Source: CAYLQD01 sp043819695 (GTDB lineage Bacteria; Planctomycetota; PUPC01). Taken from it: a stretch of DNA of 30,231 nucleotides. Below, piece by piece: positions 1 through 8,184 of this stretch. Below the pieces are notes generated by a model. It saw only the letters and a list, made by a program, of their open reading frames with translations, did no database searches and was not told the DNA's origin. Location: the NCBI GenBank assembly GCA_043819695.1, contig JBDREM010000303.1, positions 1 through 30,231 on the forward strand, given 5' to 3'. How positions within the stretch are numbered: position 1 is the first letter of the stretch; each line of letters starts with the position of its first letter. The translations under genes and the position numbers were made by a program.

Positions 1-272
1 CCCCCTAACAACGGCGCGGCGCGGTGTGCGGGCTGGCGATGTGGCGGCTACGGAGGGAGCCCGGAGGGCGACCGGAGTGGCCGCCACATCGCTCGCGCCT
101 GCCGGGGGGTACCCCGCTGGCCGGTCGTGAAGCTGGTGTCCTTCGGGCAACGAAGCCGGCGCGAGCTGAAAGCGTGCGTGAAAGAACTGGTGCCGCCGCC
201 CCGCCGCAGCGGCCGTCGCCCGAAGATGAAGGCCGGCGCCGGCGCTTTGCAGGGAGTCACGCCGGAACGGGC
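1..272. other. Left-edge stretch downstream of the M16 protease; no supported gene
   Basis: This stretch lies 3' of the protease gene, which ends at 273 on the minus strand. Several open frames cross it but none has a recognisable product, a good ribosome binding site or plausible composition. Its only clear structure is the long hairpin at 36-92, listed separately. Confidence 0.5.
36..92. repeat. Long inverted repeat, 13-bp perfect arms
   Basis: GCGATGTGGCGGC at 36-48 is perfectly complementary to GCCGCCACATCGC at 80-92, with a 31-nt purine-rich loop between them. No T-run follows on either side, so a simple intrinsic terminator is unlikely. It resembles the dispersed palindromic units seen elsewhere in the window (10932-11033, 18406-18425, 23293-23313) in lying between genes, but it does not share their sequence. 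Confidence 0.7.
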
Positions 273-3245
273 TTACTCCGGCGGCAGGATGTCGCGGATG
301 GCGAGCGGGTTGTTCGGCATCTCGCGGTTGGCCTGCTCGAGCTTCTCGCGGCTCGAGACGACGGCGACGGGCGTCTTGTCCATGTTCGCGTCGAACACGT
401 CGAGCAGTGCGCGGCGCACCTCGGCGGTCGTCGCCGCCAGGAGCATCGCGTAGCGCTCCTCGCGGAACGCGGACGTCTCGCCGGTGAGATGGCGCGCGAG
501 CGCGATGTGCGTCGCGCCCTCGGGGCGGACGGGCCGGACGGCGCCCTTCGCCGTGCTGATGATGGCGCGGTGCAGCTCGGCGTCGCTCCATTTCGCCCGC
601 CGCACGTAGTCGGGCAGGCCGGCGAACACGCCGAGCGTGCGCGTCACGTGGGGGTCGGCGTAGGTCGAAAGGATGATTGCCGGCCCCGAATAGGAACAGG
701 ACGCGCCGTAGGCGTTGCCCTTGAAGCGCAGCTCGCTGATCATGTAGTCGACGCGCAGAAGCTGCATCGCGAGGAGGAGCAGGGGCGCGTCGGGATGCGA
801 CGGATGCGGCGCGGGGATGATCTGCGTGCAGTGCGCGACCTGCATCGGCGCGGCCAGCCCGTCGCGCGGCACGGCGTCGAGCGGAGCGAACCCGGTCGGC
901 TCGTCTTCAATCGGCGCCGCCGGCATCTGTGCGAGCCAGCCGGCGAGCGTCCTCTCGACAGTCTCGGCCGGGGCGTCGGAGCCGGTGAAGCTCGCGGTGA
1001 CGCGGGTGCCGTTCCGGATGAACCGGGCGATCGCTCCGATCTTGTCCATCATGTCGCCGGCGCGCTCGCCGAAGCGGCCGTTCAGCGATTTCAGAAGCTC
1101 GAACTGCGGGATGCCGTTGACGAGTTCGTCGAGGTGGCCCCCGGGCGTCAGGCCGCGGGCGGCGTGGCGCCGGCCGGTGCCGGGGCCGTCGTTGACGAGG
1201 CCGGTCCGCATGCCGGCGAGCCGCTGCACGAGGACGTCGCGGAAGCGGTCGTTGTCGCGCGGGTCCGGCTCGAAGACGAGGTCGCGGAGCACGCTGAGCG
1301 CCGGCTCGAGTTGCTCGTCGAGCGCCTTGAGCGAGAACCGGATGGCCCAGGCCGTCTTGGCGGGGTCGGCCATGTGGACGCCGAAGTTGGGGCTGCATCC
1401 GATGCCGCCGGTGTTGGCGGATTGGCGCCGGGCCATTTGCTCGTAGTTCATTCCGGCCGCGCCGAGTTGGCGGATCGTCTCGACGTATCTCGGCAGCCAC
1501 GGCCAGAGGCCGGCCGGGAGGCCGCGAAGATCAAAATTGAGAGCGAGGTAGTTGACGCCGTTGGCGAAGACGTCGTTGTACAGGAGTTCGGCGCCGCCGG
1601 GCAGCTCGTCGACCGACGTCGGTATGTGGACGGGCTTGCGCGGGAGGTCGCCGAGCGCCAGTTGCGGCAGGGTCGCGAGCGCCTCGGGCGGGTTCGGCGT
1701 GCCGGACGTCTTCTGAAGCTCGTCGGCGTCGGCCGCGATCTGCCGCGCGTCGTCGTCGGAGAGCCCGGCGCGCACGGCCTTCATGCGCTCGGCGAACGCC
1801 GCGTCTGCCCGCGCCTGCCACTCCTTGTCGGGCTTCATCACGAGGTCGAGCCGGTGGGCGTTCTCGATCAGCCGCTCGCGGATCATCCGGTTGAAGACGG
1901 CGGAATCGGCGGCGCAGCGCTTGCGGCAGGCCTCGAGCGTTTCGTTCTCATACAGGAACGTCAGCGGGTCGCGGCCGTAGGCCCACGAGTCGAGCACTTG
2001 CTGCATCATGTGGAGCGGGCGCATCTCGCTGATCTCGCGGCAGTGGTATGCGAGCCGCTTGAACGCGGAATCGACGAGCTCGGGATCGATGGGCGCGTCG
2101 GCGATGCTCGTAAGCGTGTCGAGGAGGAGATCGCGGAAGGCGCCGGCGCGGTCCGCTTCGCTGCCCCGAATGCCGGCGGCGAAGGTCGTCTCGAGGCCGA
2201 CGCTCCCGGTCCCCGCGAACAGGACGTCGTGGCCGAGCTTCGAGTCGATTATCGCCTTCTTGAGCGGCGCGGCATCGTCGCCGACCAGGACCGTGCTGAG
2301 GATGTGCATCATCACGCGGTCGTCGGGATCGAGCGCGTCGCCGGCGAGCCAGTTCGTGACGATGAACGTCTTCTCGTCCGTGCTCTCGCCGGTGCCGATG
2401 GCATAGGTGTCGGTGATGGCGCGGGGCTCGGCCCACCGCGGCTGCCGCTCGATTGTGGGCTGCACGTCGGCCTGCGAGAACGGCTCGAGCCGCCCCTCGA
2501 GGAAGGCGAGGTAGTCGCGCGTCGGGATGTCGCCGTAGAGGATGAAGAGCGCGTTGCTGGGGTGGTACCAGGACTCGTGAAATCCCTTGAGTTCCTCGTA
2601 TGTGAGGTCGGATATGTGGTCGGGATCGCCGCCCGACTCGTGGCCGTAGGTGGTGTCGGGGAAGAGCCCGCGCGTGAGGAGGCGGGCGACGCGGCCCTCG
2701 GGCCGGGAGAAGTACGCCTTCATCTCGTTGTATACGATGCCGTTCACCGTCAGGCCGCCGGCCGGCTCGTCCGCATTTGCCGGGGCGAGGTGGTGGGCCT
2801 CGCGCCTGAATATCTCATCGGTCAGCAGCGGATGAAAGACGGCGTCGAAGTAGACCTCGGCGAGGTTGAAGAGGTCCTGCCTGACGTTGCTGGCGACGGG
2901 GTAGTAGGTGCGGTCGAATCCCGTCATCGCGTTGATGAACGTCGCCATGCTCATCTTGATCATTTCGAAGAACGGGTCGCGAACGGGGAAGAGCTTCGAG
3001 CCGCCGAGGACGGCGTGTTCGAGGACGTGGGGCACGCCGGTGTCGTCGGGCGGCGGCGTGGGGAAGCTGACGGAGAAGAGGTTCTCGGCGTCGTCGCAGT
3101 GCAAATGCAGCAGGCGGGCGCCGCTCTTCGTGTGTTCGAGTTCATACGCGACGAGGCGCAGCTTCTCGACGGCGGTGGCCGCCTTGACCTCGAAGCCGTG
3201 GAGTGTTTCACCCGGGGTGAGGGTGATCTCGGGAGTTCCAGTCAT
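273..3245 (-). CDS. PreP-like M16C zinc metalloprotease (insulinase family), 990 aa
   Basis: This is a large clamshell metallopeptidase that degrades peptides. The inverted zinc motif HVLEH is at residues 73-77 (ligands H73 and H77, catalytic base E76). The third ligand fits E174 in the segment IVYNEM, 98 residues after E76, which is the spacing of presequence protease (PreP/Cym1, M16C) rather than of short M16B subunits. The length of about 990 residues also fits a single-chain PreP with two fused halves. An N-terminal signal peptide is not seen, so a cytosolic oligopeptidase role is inferred. ATG at 3245 is preferred over an upstream in-frame TTG at 3260 because GGAGA lies about 9 nt before it. 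The gene is monocistronic, with its own promoter at 3303-3330. PqqF-like or other M16 members are less likely given the motif spacing. Confidence 0.93.
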   Translation of the reverse strand: MTGTPEITLTPGETLHGFEVKAATAVEKLRLVAYELEHTKSGARLLHLHCDDAENLFSVSFPTPPPDDTGVPHVLEHAVLGGSKLFPVRDPFFEMIKMSMATFINAMTGFDRTYYPVASNVRQDLFNLAEVYFDAVFHPLLTDEIFRREAHHLAPANADEPAGGLTVNGIVYNEMKAYFSRPEGRVARLLTRGLFPDTTYGHESGGDPDHISDLTYEELKGFHESWYHPSNALFILYGDIPTRDYLAFLEGRLEPFSQADVQPTIERQPRWAEPRAITDTYAIGTGESTDEKTFIVTNWLAGDALDPDDRVMMHILSTVLVGDDAAPLKKAIIDSKLGHDVLFAGTGSVGLETTFAAGIRGSEADRAGAFRDLLLDTLTSIADAPIDPELVDSAFKRLAYHCREISEMRPLHMMQQVLDSWAYGRDPLTFLYENETLEACRKRCAADSAVFNRMIRERLIENAHRLDLVMKPDKEWQARADAAFAERMKAVRAGLSDDDARQIAADADELQKTSGTPNPPEALATLPQLALGDLPRKPVHIPTSVDELPGGAELLYNDVFANGVNYLALNFDLRGLPAGLWPWLPRYVETIRQLGAAGMNYEQMARRQSANTGGIGCSPNFGVHMADPAKTAWAIRFSLKALDEQLEPALSVLRDLVFEPDPRDNDRFRDVLVQRLAGMRTGLVNDGPGTGRRHAARGLTPGGHLDELVNGIPQFELLKSLNGRFGERAGDMMDKIGAIARFIRNGTRVTASFTGSDAPAETVERTLAGWLAQMPAAPIEDEPTGFAPLDAVPRDGLAAPMQVAHCTQIIPAPHPSHPDAPLLLLAMQLLRVDYMISELRFKGNAYGASCSYSGPAIILSTYADPHVTRTLGVFAGLPDYVRRAKWSDAELHRAIISTAKGAVRPVRPEGATHIALARHLTGETSAFREERYAMLLAATTAEVRRALLDVFDANMDKTPVAVVSSREKLEQANREMPNNPLAIRDILPPE

Positions 3246-3302
3246 GCAAGCCGTCTCCAATTGGTGGCGTATTGAAAGCGCGCCGCGTTGCGGACGAGAC
3301 AG

Positions 3303-3330
3303 ACAGTATCACGCGCAGAGGCAAAGTCAA
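3303..3330 (-). promoter_or_regulatory. Sigma70-type promoter for the M16C protease
   Basis: On the minus strand TTGACT (3330-3325) is separated by 16 nt from TACTGT (3308-3303). The predicted start site near 3296 gives a leader of about 50 nt before the ATG at 3245. The -35 hexamer is identical to those proposed at 25532 and 30110. Confidence 0.5.
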
Positions 3331-3528
3331 GCGCCGGGTGTCGGCGTTCCGGCCGACGATTGCGAGACGCGCTGCGCTCGGGCGGCGTTACAACTTATGA
3401 CACCGATTCTCATTGCCCCGCCCGCTTCCCTTGGCTAGGGGCGGTTGAACGCCCCCCGCAGCACGACACAAACCCAGCATCAACCGCCCGATCATCCGGC
3501 CAAGACCTTCTGCAATTGGAGAAGTAGA
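3331..3528. other. Intergenic stretch, nothing recognised
   Basis: This lies between the protease promoter and the HEAT-like pseudogene. Short open frames exist on both strands, but none has a recognisable product or start signal. Confidence 0.4.
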
Positions 3529-3972
3529 ATGCATGCACTTGCGAAGGCGCACTGGTGGCCGGCTGGATTCCTGCTTGTTGTCGTCGTGTCGCAGACGTCA
3601 ATAGCGCTCGCCCGGATCAAGACCGACGCGTGCGTGCCTCCGCTCAAGTGAACGCTCGATCACGGCGGCGTCGAAACGACCATCGCCGCGGCGGACGCGC
3701 TCAACCGTGTCCTGCCTGCCAAGAAGATGGCGAAGCTGATGCGCGAGAAGCTGCAAGGTGACGCCGCACCCGCCCGCGCGGCCGCAACAGCAATGCTCGG
3801 GACGGCCGATGTCACGAAAGCCGCTCCCGAGATCCCACGCGGCGCAAGCGACAACAGTCCAGCCGTTCGACAGGCCGCGGCTCGGGTTGCGTTCCGGCTT
3901 TGCACGCGGAGCACGATCCTCCACGTGCAAGACGCCGCCGCCAGAGCCCTCAAGACGCTGGGCGAGAGATAG
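3529..3972 (+). pseudogene. Secreted HEAT-like repeat protein remnant with an in-frame TGA
   Basis: From ATG 3529 the frame begins with a signal-peptide-like sequence: a hydrophobic run GFLLVVVVS followed by SIALA as a possible cleavage site. It stops at TGA 3649-3651 after 40 codons. The same frame then stays open to TAG 3970-3972 and carries paired helices with HEAT-like spacing, such as AVRQAAARVA and VQDAAARALKTLGE. Reading through the stop gives a coherent protein of about 147 aa, so this looks like one gene broken by a point mutation. A separate short downstream gene from ATG 3727 is the alternative. Its neighbours are also remnants, which supports decay. Confidence 0.55.
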
Positions 3973-4180
3973 CCCGTCTGGCTTCCGGTGACGCAGGAAC
4001 TGGCCTTTGATGGGTGGCCCGGAGTTCGTCCGGGCGGCCCCAGCGGCGCCGCAAGACGGCAGTCCGGCAATGGCGCCGCAAGGCGGAATGACCATAATCC
4101 GCTGTCGCACCCAACGCCCATGTGGGGGTGGATCGAAGTTGAGGGCAAGCTTGCGAACACATTACACTCAGACATCGCAG
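3973..4180. other. Intergenic stretch between two remnants
   Basis: No gene is supported. The 11-mer GGCGCCGCAAG occurs twice within about 30 bp (around 4046 and 4072), a small internal duplication. Confidence 0.4.
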
Positions 4181-4354
4181 GTAACTCTCAGATACCATAT
4201 GGTATGAAAAAGTGACGTTCGCAGAAGGGGCGTTGTGATTCCGCTGATCGGGAACAGTATAAGTACTGTGACCGCAACGGGATATGGGCCCGCCGCCTCC
4301 GAGTCGTAAATACAGCGGGTTACTTTTAGATACCATATGGTATCCAGAAGTTAC
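4181..4354. repeat. 174-bp element bounded by two near-identical palindromic ends (MITE-like or paired operators)
   Basis: The 14-bp perfect palindrome ATACCATATGGTAT occurs at 4192-4205 and again at 4330-4343. Each sits at the centre of a 36-nt imperfect dyad (4181-4216, 13 of 18 pairs; 4319-4354, 15 of 18 pairs). The outer 25 nt of the left end match the reverse complement of the right end at 21 positions, starting GTAACT, so the block has terminal inverted repeats like a miniature transposable element. A third dyad, ACAGTA-TAAG-TACTGT, lies between them at 4254-4269. The two centres are 138 bp apart. No target duplication is obvious. The alternative reading is a pair of operator sites for a dimeric repressor. 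Confidence 0.6.
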
Positions 4355-4382
4355 GGGATAGAAGGTCAGTGGGGGGCCCGGT

Positions 4383-4961
4383 TCAGAGCGAGAACGGCGG
4401 CAGGTTGAAGACGTCGCGGCAGGTGTTGATGACGGCGACGTAGTTCCCGAGCGGGACGCTCTCGGTCATCGCGTTGCTCGCGTTGACGGTCCACAGCCCG
4501 GCCTCGTGCGCCCGCCGCGAGACCTTTCGCACTTTCGGCATGATGAACTCGCGGTACGCGGCCGGCGAGATCAGCGGCCGGTTGCCGGCGAAGTCGCCGC
4601 CCACCCCGGCCTGGTCGATGCCGAGCTCGATGAACTTCTCGACGAGCGCCGGGCTCGACCGCGTGCAGAGCTCGAAATGCCGGTGCGCGACCTCGGGCGT
4701 GAGCGACATCGTGATCATCAGGTCGGTGTCGGTCCAGACGTCGTGCGCGTACGCCGGCGCAAGGATCGGCAGATCGATTCCGCGCAGCGCCATTTCGCTC
4801 TTCAGCGCGCGATAAATGAGGAACGACTCGCCGGGCGGCGCGAGCGGCTGGGCCGCCCTCTGCTCGTTTCGCGCGGCGACGGCCGCGACGGGATCGTGCG
4901 AGAGCGCGTCATCCCCGGCGGGCGGCGACGGCCGCGACGGGATCGTGCGAGAGCGCGTCAT
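4383..4961 (-). pseudogene. Uroporphyrinogen decarboxylase (URO-D) family remnant
   Basis: The middle of this frame resembles the URO-D/methyltransferase superfamily, which includes corrinoid methyltransferases: a segment around EKFIELGIDQAGVGGD followed by PLISPAAYREFIMPKVR. The sequence then jumps from GLWTVN directly to ASNAMTESVPLGNY. That looks like the family's C-terminal motif (A-S-N-S...VP-EN) joined to the preceding strand with roughly 80-100 residues missing. The N-terminal half of the family is absent, and the first 30 or so codons are a 49-bp tandem duplication read in two frames. With 192 codons against about 340 for the family, missing both the N-terminus and part of the barrel, it should be non-functional. 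Confidence 0.7.
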
Positions 4962-4970
4962 CCCCGGCGG
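4873..4970. repeat. 49-bp tandem duplication, two copies
   Basis: Positions 4873-4921 and 4922-4970 are identical, and the match continues 3 nt further. The unit is not a multiple of three, so it shifts the frame of the URO-D remnant and puts the same DNA into protein twice in different frames. The perfect identity suggests it is recent. Confidence 0.9.
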
Positions 4971-5050
4971 GCGAGCTCCGCTGGTTTTCGACCCTGAGGC
5001 TCAGACCCGAAGGGTGCCACTCACCGTTCTTGCCGGCGCCATTTGCCCTT

Positions 5051-6610
5051 TCAGGGCTCCCCAACACTTGCCGCTCGATGCCCGGCGATGTCTTCCTGCC
5101 CGACGACGTGGTCGACGGCCGACGGCCGGTGACGCGCAAGGAGGAGAAGTTCAATGCCGCCACTTTCCTGTGTTTCTCGAAGCTGTTGCGTCATCGACGG
5201 CGAGGGCGCAGAATGATCGTCGCGGTCGACAACGCCCGTTGGCGTGCAGCCCGGCTGCTTCAGCCTTGGCTGCACCAACAACGAGGCCGGTTCCGGCTCG
5301 ACCATCTGCCCCCGTACAGTGTGGAGTTGGATTCCATCGGACGCGTCTGTGGCTCCGGTGAAGAAGAGGCCGGCGACGGCGCCGGTCATGAGGCAGGCGA
5401 GTGTCGCGGCGAGGAGCGCACGCGGGCCGACGGCGGCTAGGTCCTTGCGGCGCTCAGGCACGAGCGCGGCAATCCCTCCCACGAAGATGGCGAGCGACGC
5501 GACGTGCGCGAACCCGCAGAGCGCGTAGGCGGCGATGACCGGGCTGCGCGCGTGCTCGAAATGCCCGCTGCCGAGCCAGCCCTTCAGTTGGAGATAAGCC
5601 GGGATCTCGGTCGCGATGAGGCGTTCGCCGAGAAGCTCGCCCACGCTCAGCGCGTCGGTCCACGGCACGCCCATCACGAGCGCGAACTCGGCCATCACGG
5701 CGCCGAGCAGCCGGCCAAGCGACCAGCATCCGCACCAGCCGAGAATCAGGTTGACGAGCGCGATCAGCCCGAGGAACGCGATGAGCAGCGCGCATATGCC
5801 GACGACGAGTTTGACGCCGGCCATCGCTCCGTTGATGACCGCCTCGATCGCGCCCGAGGCCGGGTCGACGGACAGCCGGACGTGTTTGCCCATCGTCAGC
5901 GGCGTGCCGTCCTCCGGCAGGAGAATCTTCGACATCACGATGGCGGCCGGGGCCGACAGTATCGACGCTGCGATCAGATGTCCCGCGATGGTCGGGAACG
6001 CGCCGCCGAGGAACTTCACGTAGACGGCGAGCGTGCTCGATGCGACCGTCGCCATGCCGGCCGTCAGGATCGTGCAAAGCTCCGAACGGGTCATCCCCGG
6101 GAGATACGGCCGGACGGTGGTGGCGGACTCGATGCCGACGAAGATGTTGCTGGCCGCGCACAGGCTTTCGGCTCCGCTGATCCGCATGAGGCGCGTGAAC
6201 AGCCAGGCAAAGCCGCGGATGACGAGCGGCATGATGCGCCAGTGGTAGAGGAGCGCCATAAGCGCCGCGAAGAAGATGATGACCGGGAGCGCCTGGGCCG
6301 CGAGAATAAACCCGTGTGCTTTCTCGTCGGCGAGGGAGCCGAAGAGGAACCTCTGCCCTTCGGTCGCCGCGCCGAGCACGTCCAGGACCCGGTCGTTCAG
6401 CCAAAGGAACGCCCTCGCGCTGCCGGGCAGTCGAAAGACGAGCAGGCCGATGAAGAGCTGAAAGCCCACGCCCCACCCGATCGCGCGCCAGTTGAGCCGG
6501 CGGCGGTTGACGGACATCACCCAAGCAAACGCCATCAAGCCAAGTATGCCGGCGAGGCTGACGAGGTTGTACCGATACTTGCTGACCAACTCCGCCACGT
6601 TCACGCTCAA
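5051..6610 (-). CDS. CNT-family concentrative nucleoside transporter with an IS-derived C-terminal tail
   Basis: This is a membrane symporter that takes up nucleosides with H+ or Na+. About 418 residues match the CNT (NupC) family in length and pattern: N-terminal helices, then NIFVGIESATTVRPYL and the MTRSELCTILTAGMATVASS segment that forms the substrate and gate region, then a C-terminal helical bundle ending near LACLMTGAVAGLFF. The usual GQTEAP loop is GIESAT here. From about 5352 the frame continues about 100 codons antisense to the IS630 remnant, giving a hydrophilic tail with no family counterpart. Insertion of the IS probably removed the native stop, and little of the transporter core appears lost. 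The start is TTG at 6610, with an in-frame stop two codons upstream and no strong Shine-Dalgarno; the next ATG would be inside the first helix. Confidence 0.85.
   Translation of the reverse strand: MSVNVAELVSKYRYNLVSLAGILGLMAFAWVMSVNRRRLNWRAIGWGVGFQLFIGLLVFRLPGSARAFLWLNDRVLDVLGAATEGQRFLFGSLADEKAHGFILAAQALPVIIFFAALMALLYHWRIMPLVIRGFAWLFTRLMRISGAESLCAASNIFVGIESATTVRPYLPGMTRSELCTILTAGMATVASSTLAVYVKFLGGAFPTIAGHLIAASILSAPAAIVMSKILLPEDGTPLTMGKHVRLSVDPASGAIEAVINGAMAGVKLVVGICALLIAFLGLIALVNLILGWCGCWSLGRLLGAVMAEFALVMGVPWTDALSVGELLGERLIATEIPAYLQLKGWLGSGHFEHARSPVIAAYALCGFAHVASLAIFVGGIAALVPERRKDLAAVGPRALLAATLACLMTGAVAGLFFTGATDASDGIQLHTVRGQMVEPEPASLLVQPRLKQPGCTPTGVVDRDDHSAPSPSMTQQLRETQESGGIELLLLARHRPSAVDHVVGQEDIAGHRAASVGEP
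5120..5352 (+). mobile_element. IS630-type transposase fragment (C-terminal DDE region)
   Basis: In the frame of 5030-5440 the plus strand encodes a typical IS630-family C-terminal segment. KFNAATFLCF is followed by LLRHRRRGR, then IVAVDNARW carrying the second catalytic Asp, then LLQPWL and LPPYSVELDSIGRVCG. In intact relatives the last motif reads PPYSPELNPIERVW. Here the catalytic Glu is Gly and the Trp is Cys. The N-terminal half is missing, and homology stops near 5352 where the nucleoside transporter begins in antisense. It is an inactive remnant with no visible terminal repeats. Confidence 0.75.
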
Positions 6611-6684
6611 ATGCTAGCAGGCGGCAAATCCCCTGTCAATTGAAAACAGCACCCGGCAGAGCGCCGGCGCCTTACCACTGGTGG

Positions 6685-7812
6685 CTATTTCCGAACTTGT
6701 ATTTTCAACTCGTTGGGATCGTGTCCAAGTAGGCGAAGCGCCTTGCAGCAGAGCTTGCCAATATGGACGGCGCCAAGATGTGTCTCAACGAAGAAACCTG
6801 TGTCGCCTAACGGCACGGGCGTGTCCACCCTTGCGCGATCCTTTGATACGTACTCCGCTTTGTAGCCCTTCAACTGGCAGAGCCGATCGGGATCTCCCGG
6901 GTGGATTTGCACCAACACCTCCACTACTTTCACCCACGCCTCTTTCCAAGAACTAACATTTTGCGATTCGCCCGCAAACGAAAAACGCAACGGTTTCATC
7001 CCGCCTCGAATCCTATCTGCAGATATCCAATCACCATCACCACCGTCAGGACGACCTCCTCCTCCTCGTCGTTCTTCGTCACTTGGTCTTTTGCCTCCGC
7101 CGCCGCCACCTCCGTCCCCAGGAGCCCTTGGCCGCTGTCCCTTGATGAATTCTGCGACAGCGGTAGTATCTGGTCTCGAACCGCACAGCTTTTCGACAGT
7201 TTCTATAACGAGAGCGACCAGCTCCCCGTCCGGCTGGCTAATGAGCTGGTTCCACGCTTTTGGTAGTGTCCCCTTGATGAGCTTTTCTATCTCTTGGCGT
7301 CGCACAAGTTTCTTGGCAGCTTCGAGCGCCGCACCACTGACAAGGGCCTCCTTCGCCAAGATTTGCTCCAAAAACTCGGCAGCTTGGAGCGCCTCCCTTT
7401 CTTCAAGACTGACAAGCAAAAATCTTTTCTCCTCCCAACTCCCCTTTTCGTGTGGGAGATAAAACCACCACTTCATACCATTGGTCAGAACTGCAATGTC
7501 AGCTCTTGACTCGAAAACATACTTGAGCAGTTGTTCTTCGCTCTTTCGCAGGTCTTGTCCCGCGTTCTTCGCCTCTACAAAGCATTGTTCTCGCCCTTTG
7601 TGCTTCAAACAATAATCTACCCTGCCCTCTCGGACATTGTACTCGGGGATAACCTCCCCAAATGCTTTGCAGTCCCAGCCGAGGCATGCGAGGACCGGCA
7701 GGATCGCCCACTGTTTTGTTGCTTCTTCATTCTCAAAGGCTTGAGGGTTCTCTTTGATCCTCTTCAAACATGCGACCAATTCGTCGTTCACCCCAATCAC
7801 CCTCCTCCGCAT
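6685..7812 (-). CDS. PD-(D/E)XK nuclease-like protein with HsdR N-terminal-type domain, 375 aa
   Basis: The N-terminal 120 residues look like the nuclease domain of type I restriction HsdR subunits (HSDR_N). Asp66 in GRVDYCL is followed by FVEAKN with Glu80 and Lys82, which together form a D-X13-E-X-K active site. EEQLLKY around residue 94 matches the conserved Gln motif. A low-complexity Gly/Arg-rich linker (about 230-265) joins it to a C-terminal domain of about 100 residues (SWKEAWVKVVEVL through ETHLGAVHIGKLC) that I do not recognise by name. No helicase, methylase or specificity gene is present, so this is not a classical type I system. The ATG at 7812 lies 18 nt after the toxin stop codon with AAAGG upstream, suggesting co-transcription with the toxin-antitoxin pair. 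DNA cleavage is inferred from the motif. Confidence 0.8.
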   Translation of the reverse strand: MRRRVIGVNDELVACLKRIKENPQAFENEEATKQWAILPVLACLGWDCKAFGEVIPEYNVREGRVDYCLKHKGREQCFVEAKNAGQDLRKSEEQLLKYVFESRADIAVLTNGMKWWFYLPHEKGSWEEKRFLLVSLEEREALQAAEFLEQILAKEALVSGAALEAAKKLVRRQEIEKLIKGTLPKAWNQLISQPDGELVALVIETVEKLCGSRPDTTAVAEFIKGQRPRAPGDGGGGGGGKRPSDEERRGGGGRPDGGDGDWISADRIRGGMKPLRFSFAGESQNVSSWKEAWVKVVEVLVQIHPGDPDRLCQLKGYKAEYVSKDRARVDTPVPLGDTGFFVETHLGAVHIGKLCCKALRLLGHDPNELKIQVRK

Positions 7813-7830
7813 GAATGGACAATTACCTTT

Positions 7831-8184
7831 CTACGGCGGTGTTCCCTTGAGCCAATCGGCAAGCTTGTGTCTCATCCGCTGGAGACGCTCGTCGTCGATT
7901 TCGCCGATTGCGCCAAGCAGGACGCTTTTCTCGACAACCGCGAGCCTGCTCGCTCTGATAACGCTTGCGTTCTTCAGGCCCGAGCGTTCGAAATCCGAAT
8001 CTTGTTCCGCGACAAGCTCGTCGAAATCCGCGATTGCTTGCCGCAGTTGTGAAGATATCATGCAGATCAGCCAGTCGTTGTGCGGGCCTGGCAATTGGCG
8101 TAGTACAAGAGCCGGCCGCAGCTTGCCAGAACCTTGGTCTGTTTGAGGGAATCTGAAAAGAACAACCTGGCCTTCCTGAATCAC
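7831..8184 (-). CDS. MazF/PemK-like type II toxin, 117 aa
   Basis: The protein has the small beta-barrel signature of the MazF/PemK/CcdB fold. GQVVLFRFPQTD opens it, KLRPALVLRQL carries the conserved R-P after the first strands, and DWLICMISSQ follows. Members are usually sequence-specific endoribonucleases that block translation; the substrate here cannot be read from sequence. The start is GTG at 8184, overlapping the antitoxin stop in a GTGA arrangement, which implies translational coupling. The length is normal for the family and no damage is visible. Confidence 0.85.
   Translation of the reverse strand: MIQEGQVVLFRFPQTDQGSGKLRPALVLRQLPGPHNDWLICMISSQLRQAIADFDELVAEQDSDFERSGLKNASVIRASRLAVVEKSVLLGAIGEIDDERLQRMRHKLADWLKGTPP

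Noticed and set aside
24..3275. A 1,083-codon open frame on the plus strand opposite the M16 protease
   Set aside because: It is a high-GC antisense shadow: no domain, charged low-complexity composition, while the opposite strand has complete M16C motifs.
3649..3651. TGA as a possible selenocysteine codon in the HEAT-like gene
   Set aside because: No SECIS-like hairpin was seen after it and HEAT-like repeat proteins are not known selenoproteins; a nonsense mutation is simpler.
6685..7812. A complete type I restriction-modification system
   Set aside because: Only an HsdR-type nuclease domain is present; there is no helicase motor, HsdM or HsdS.
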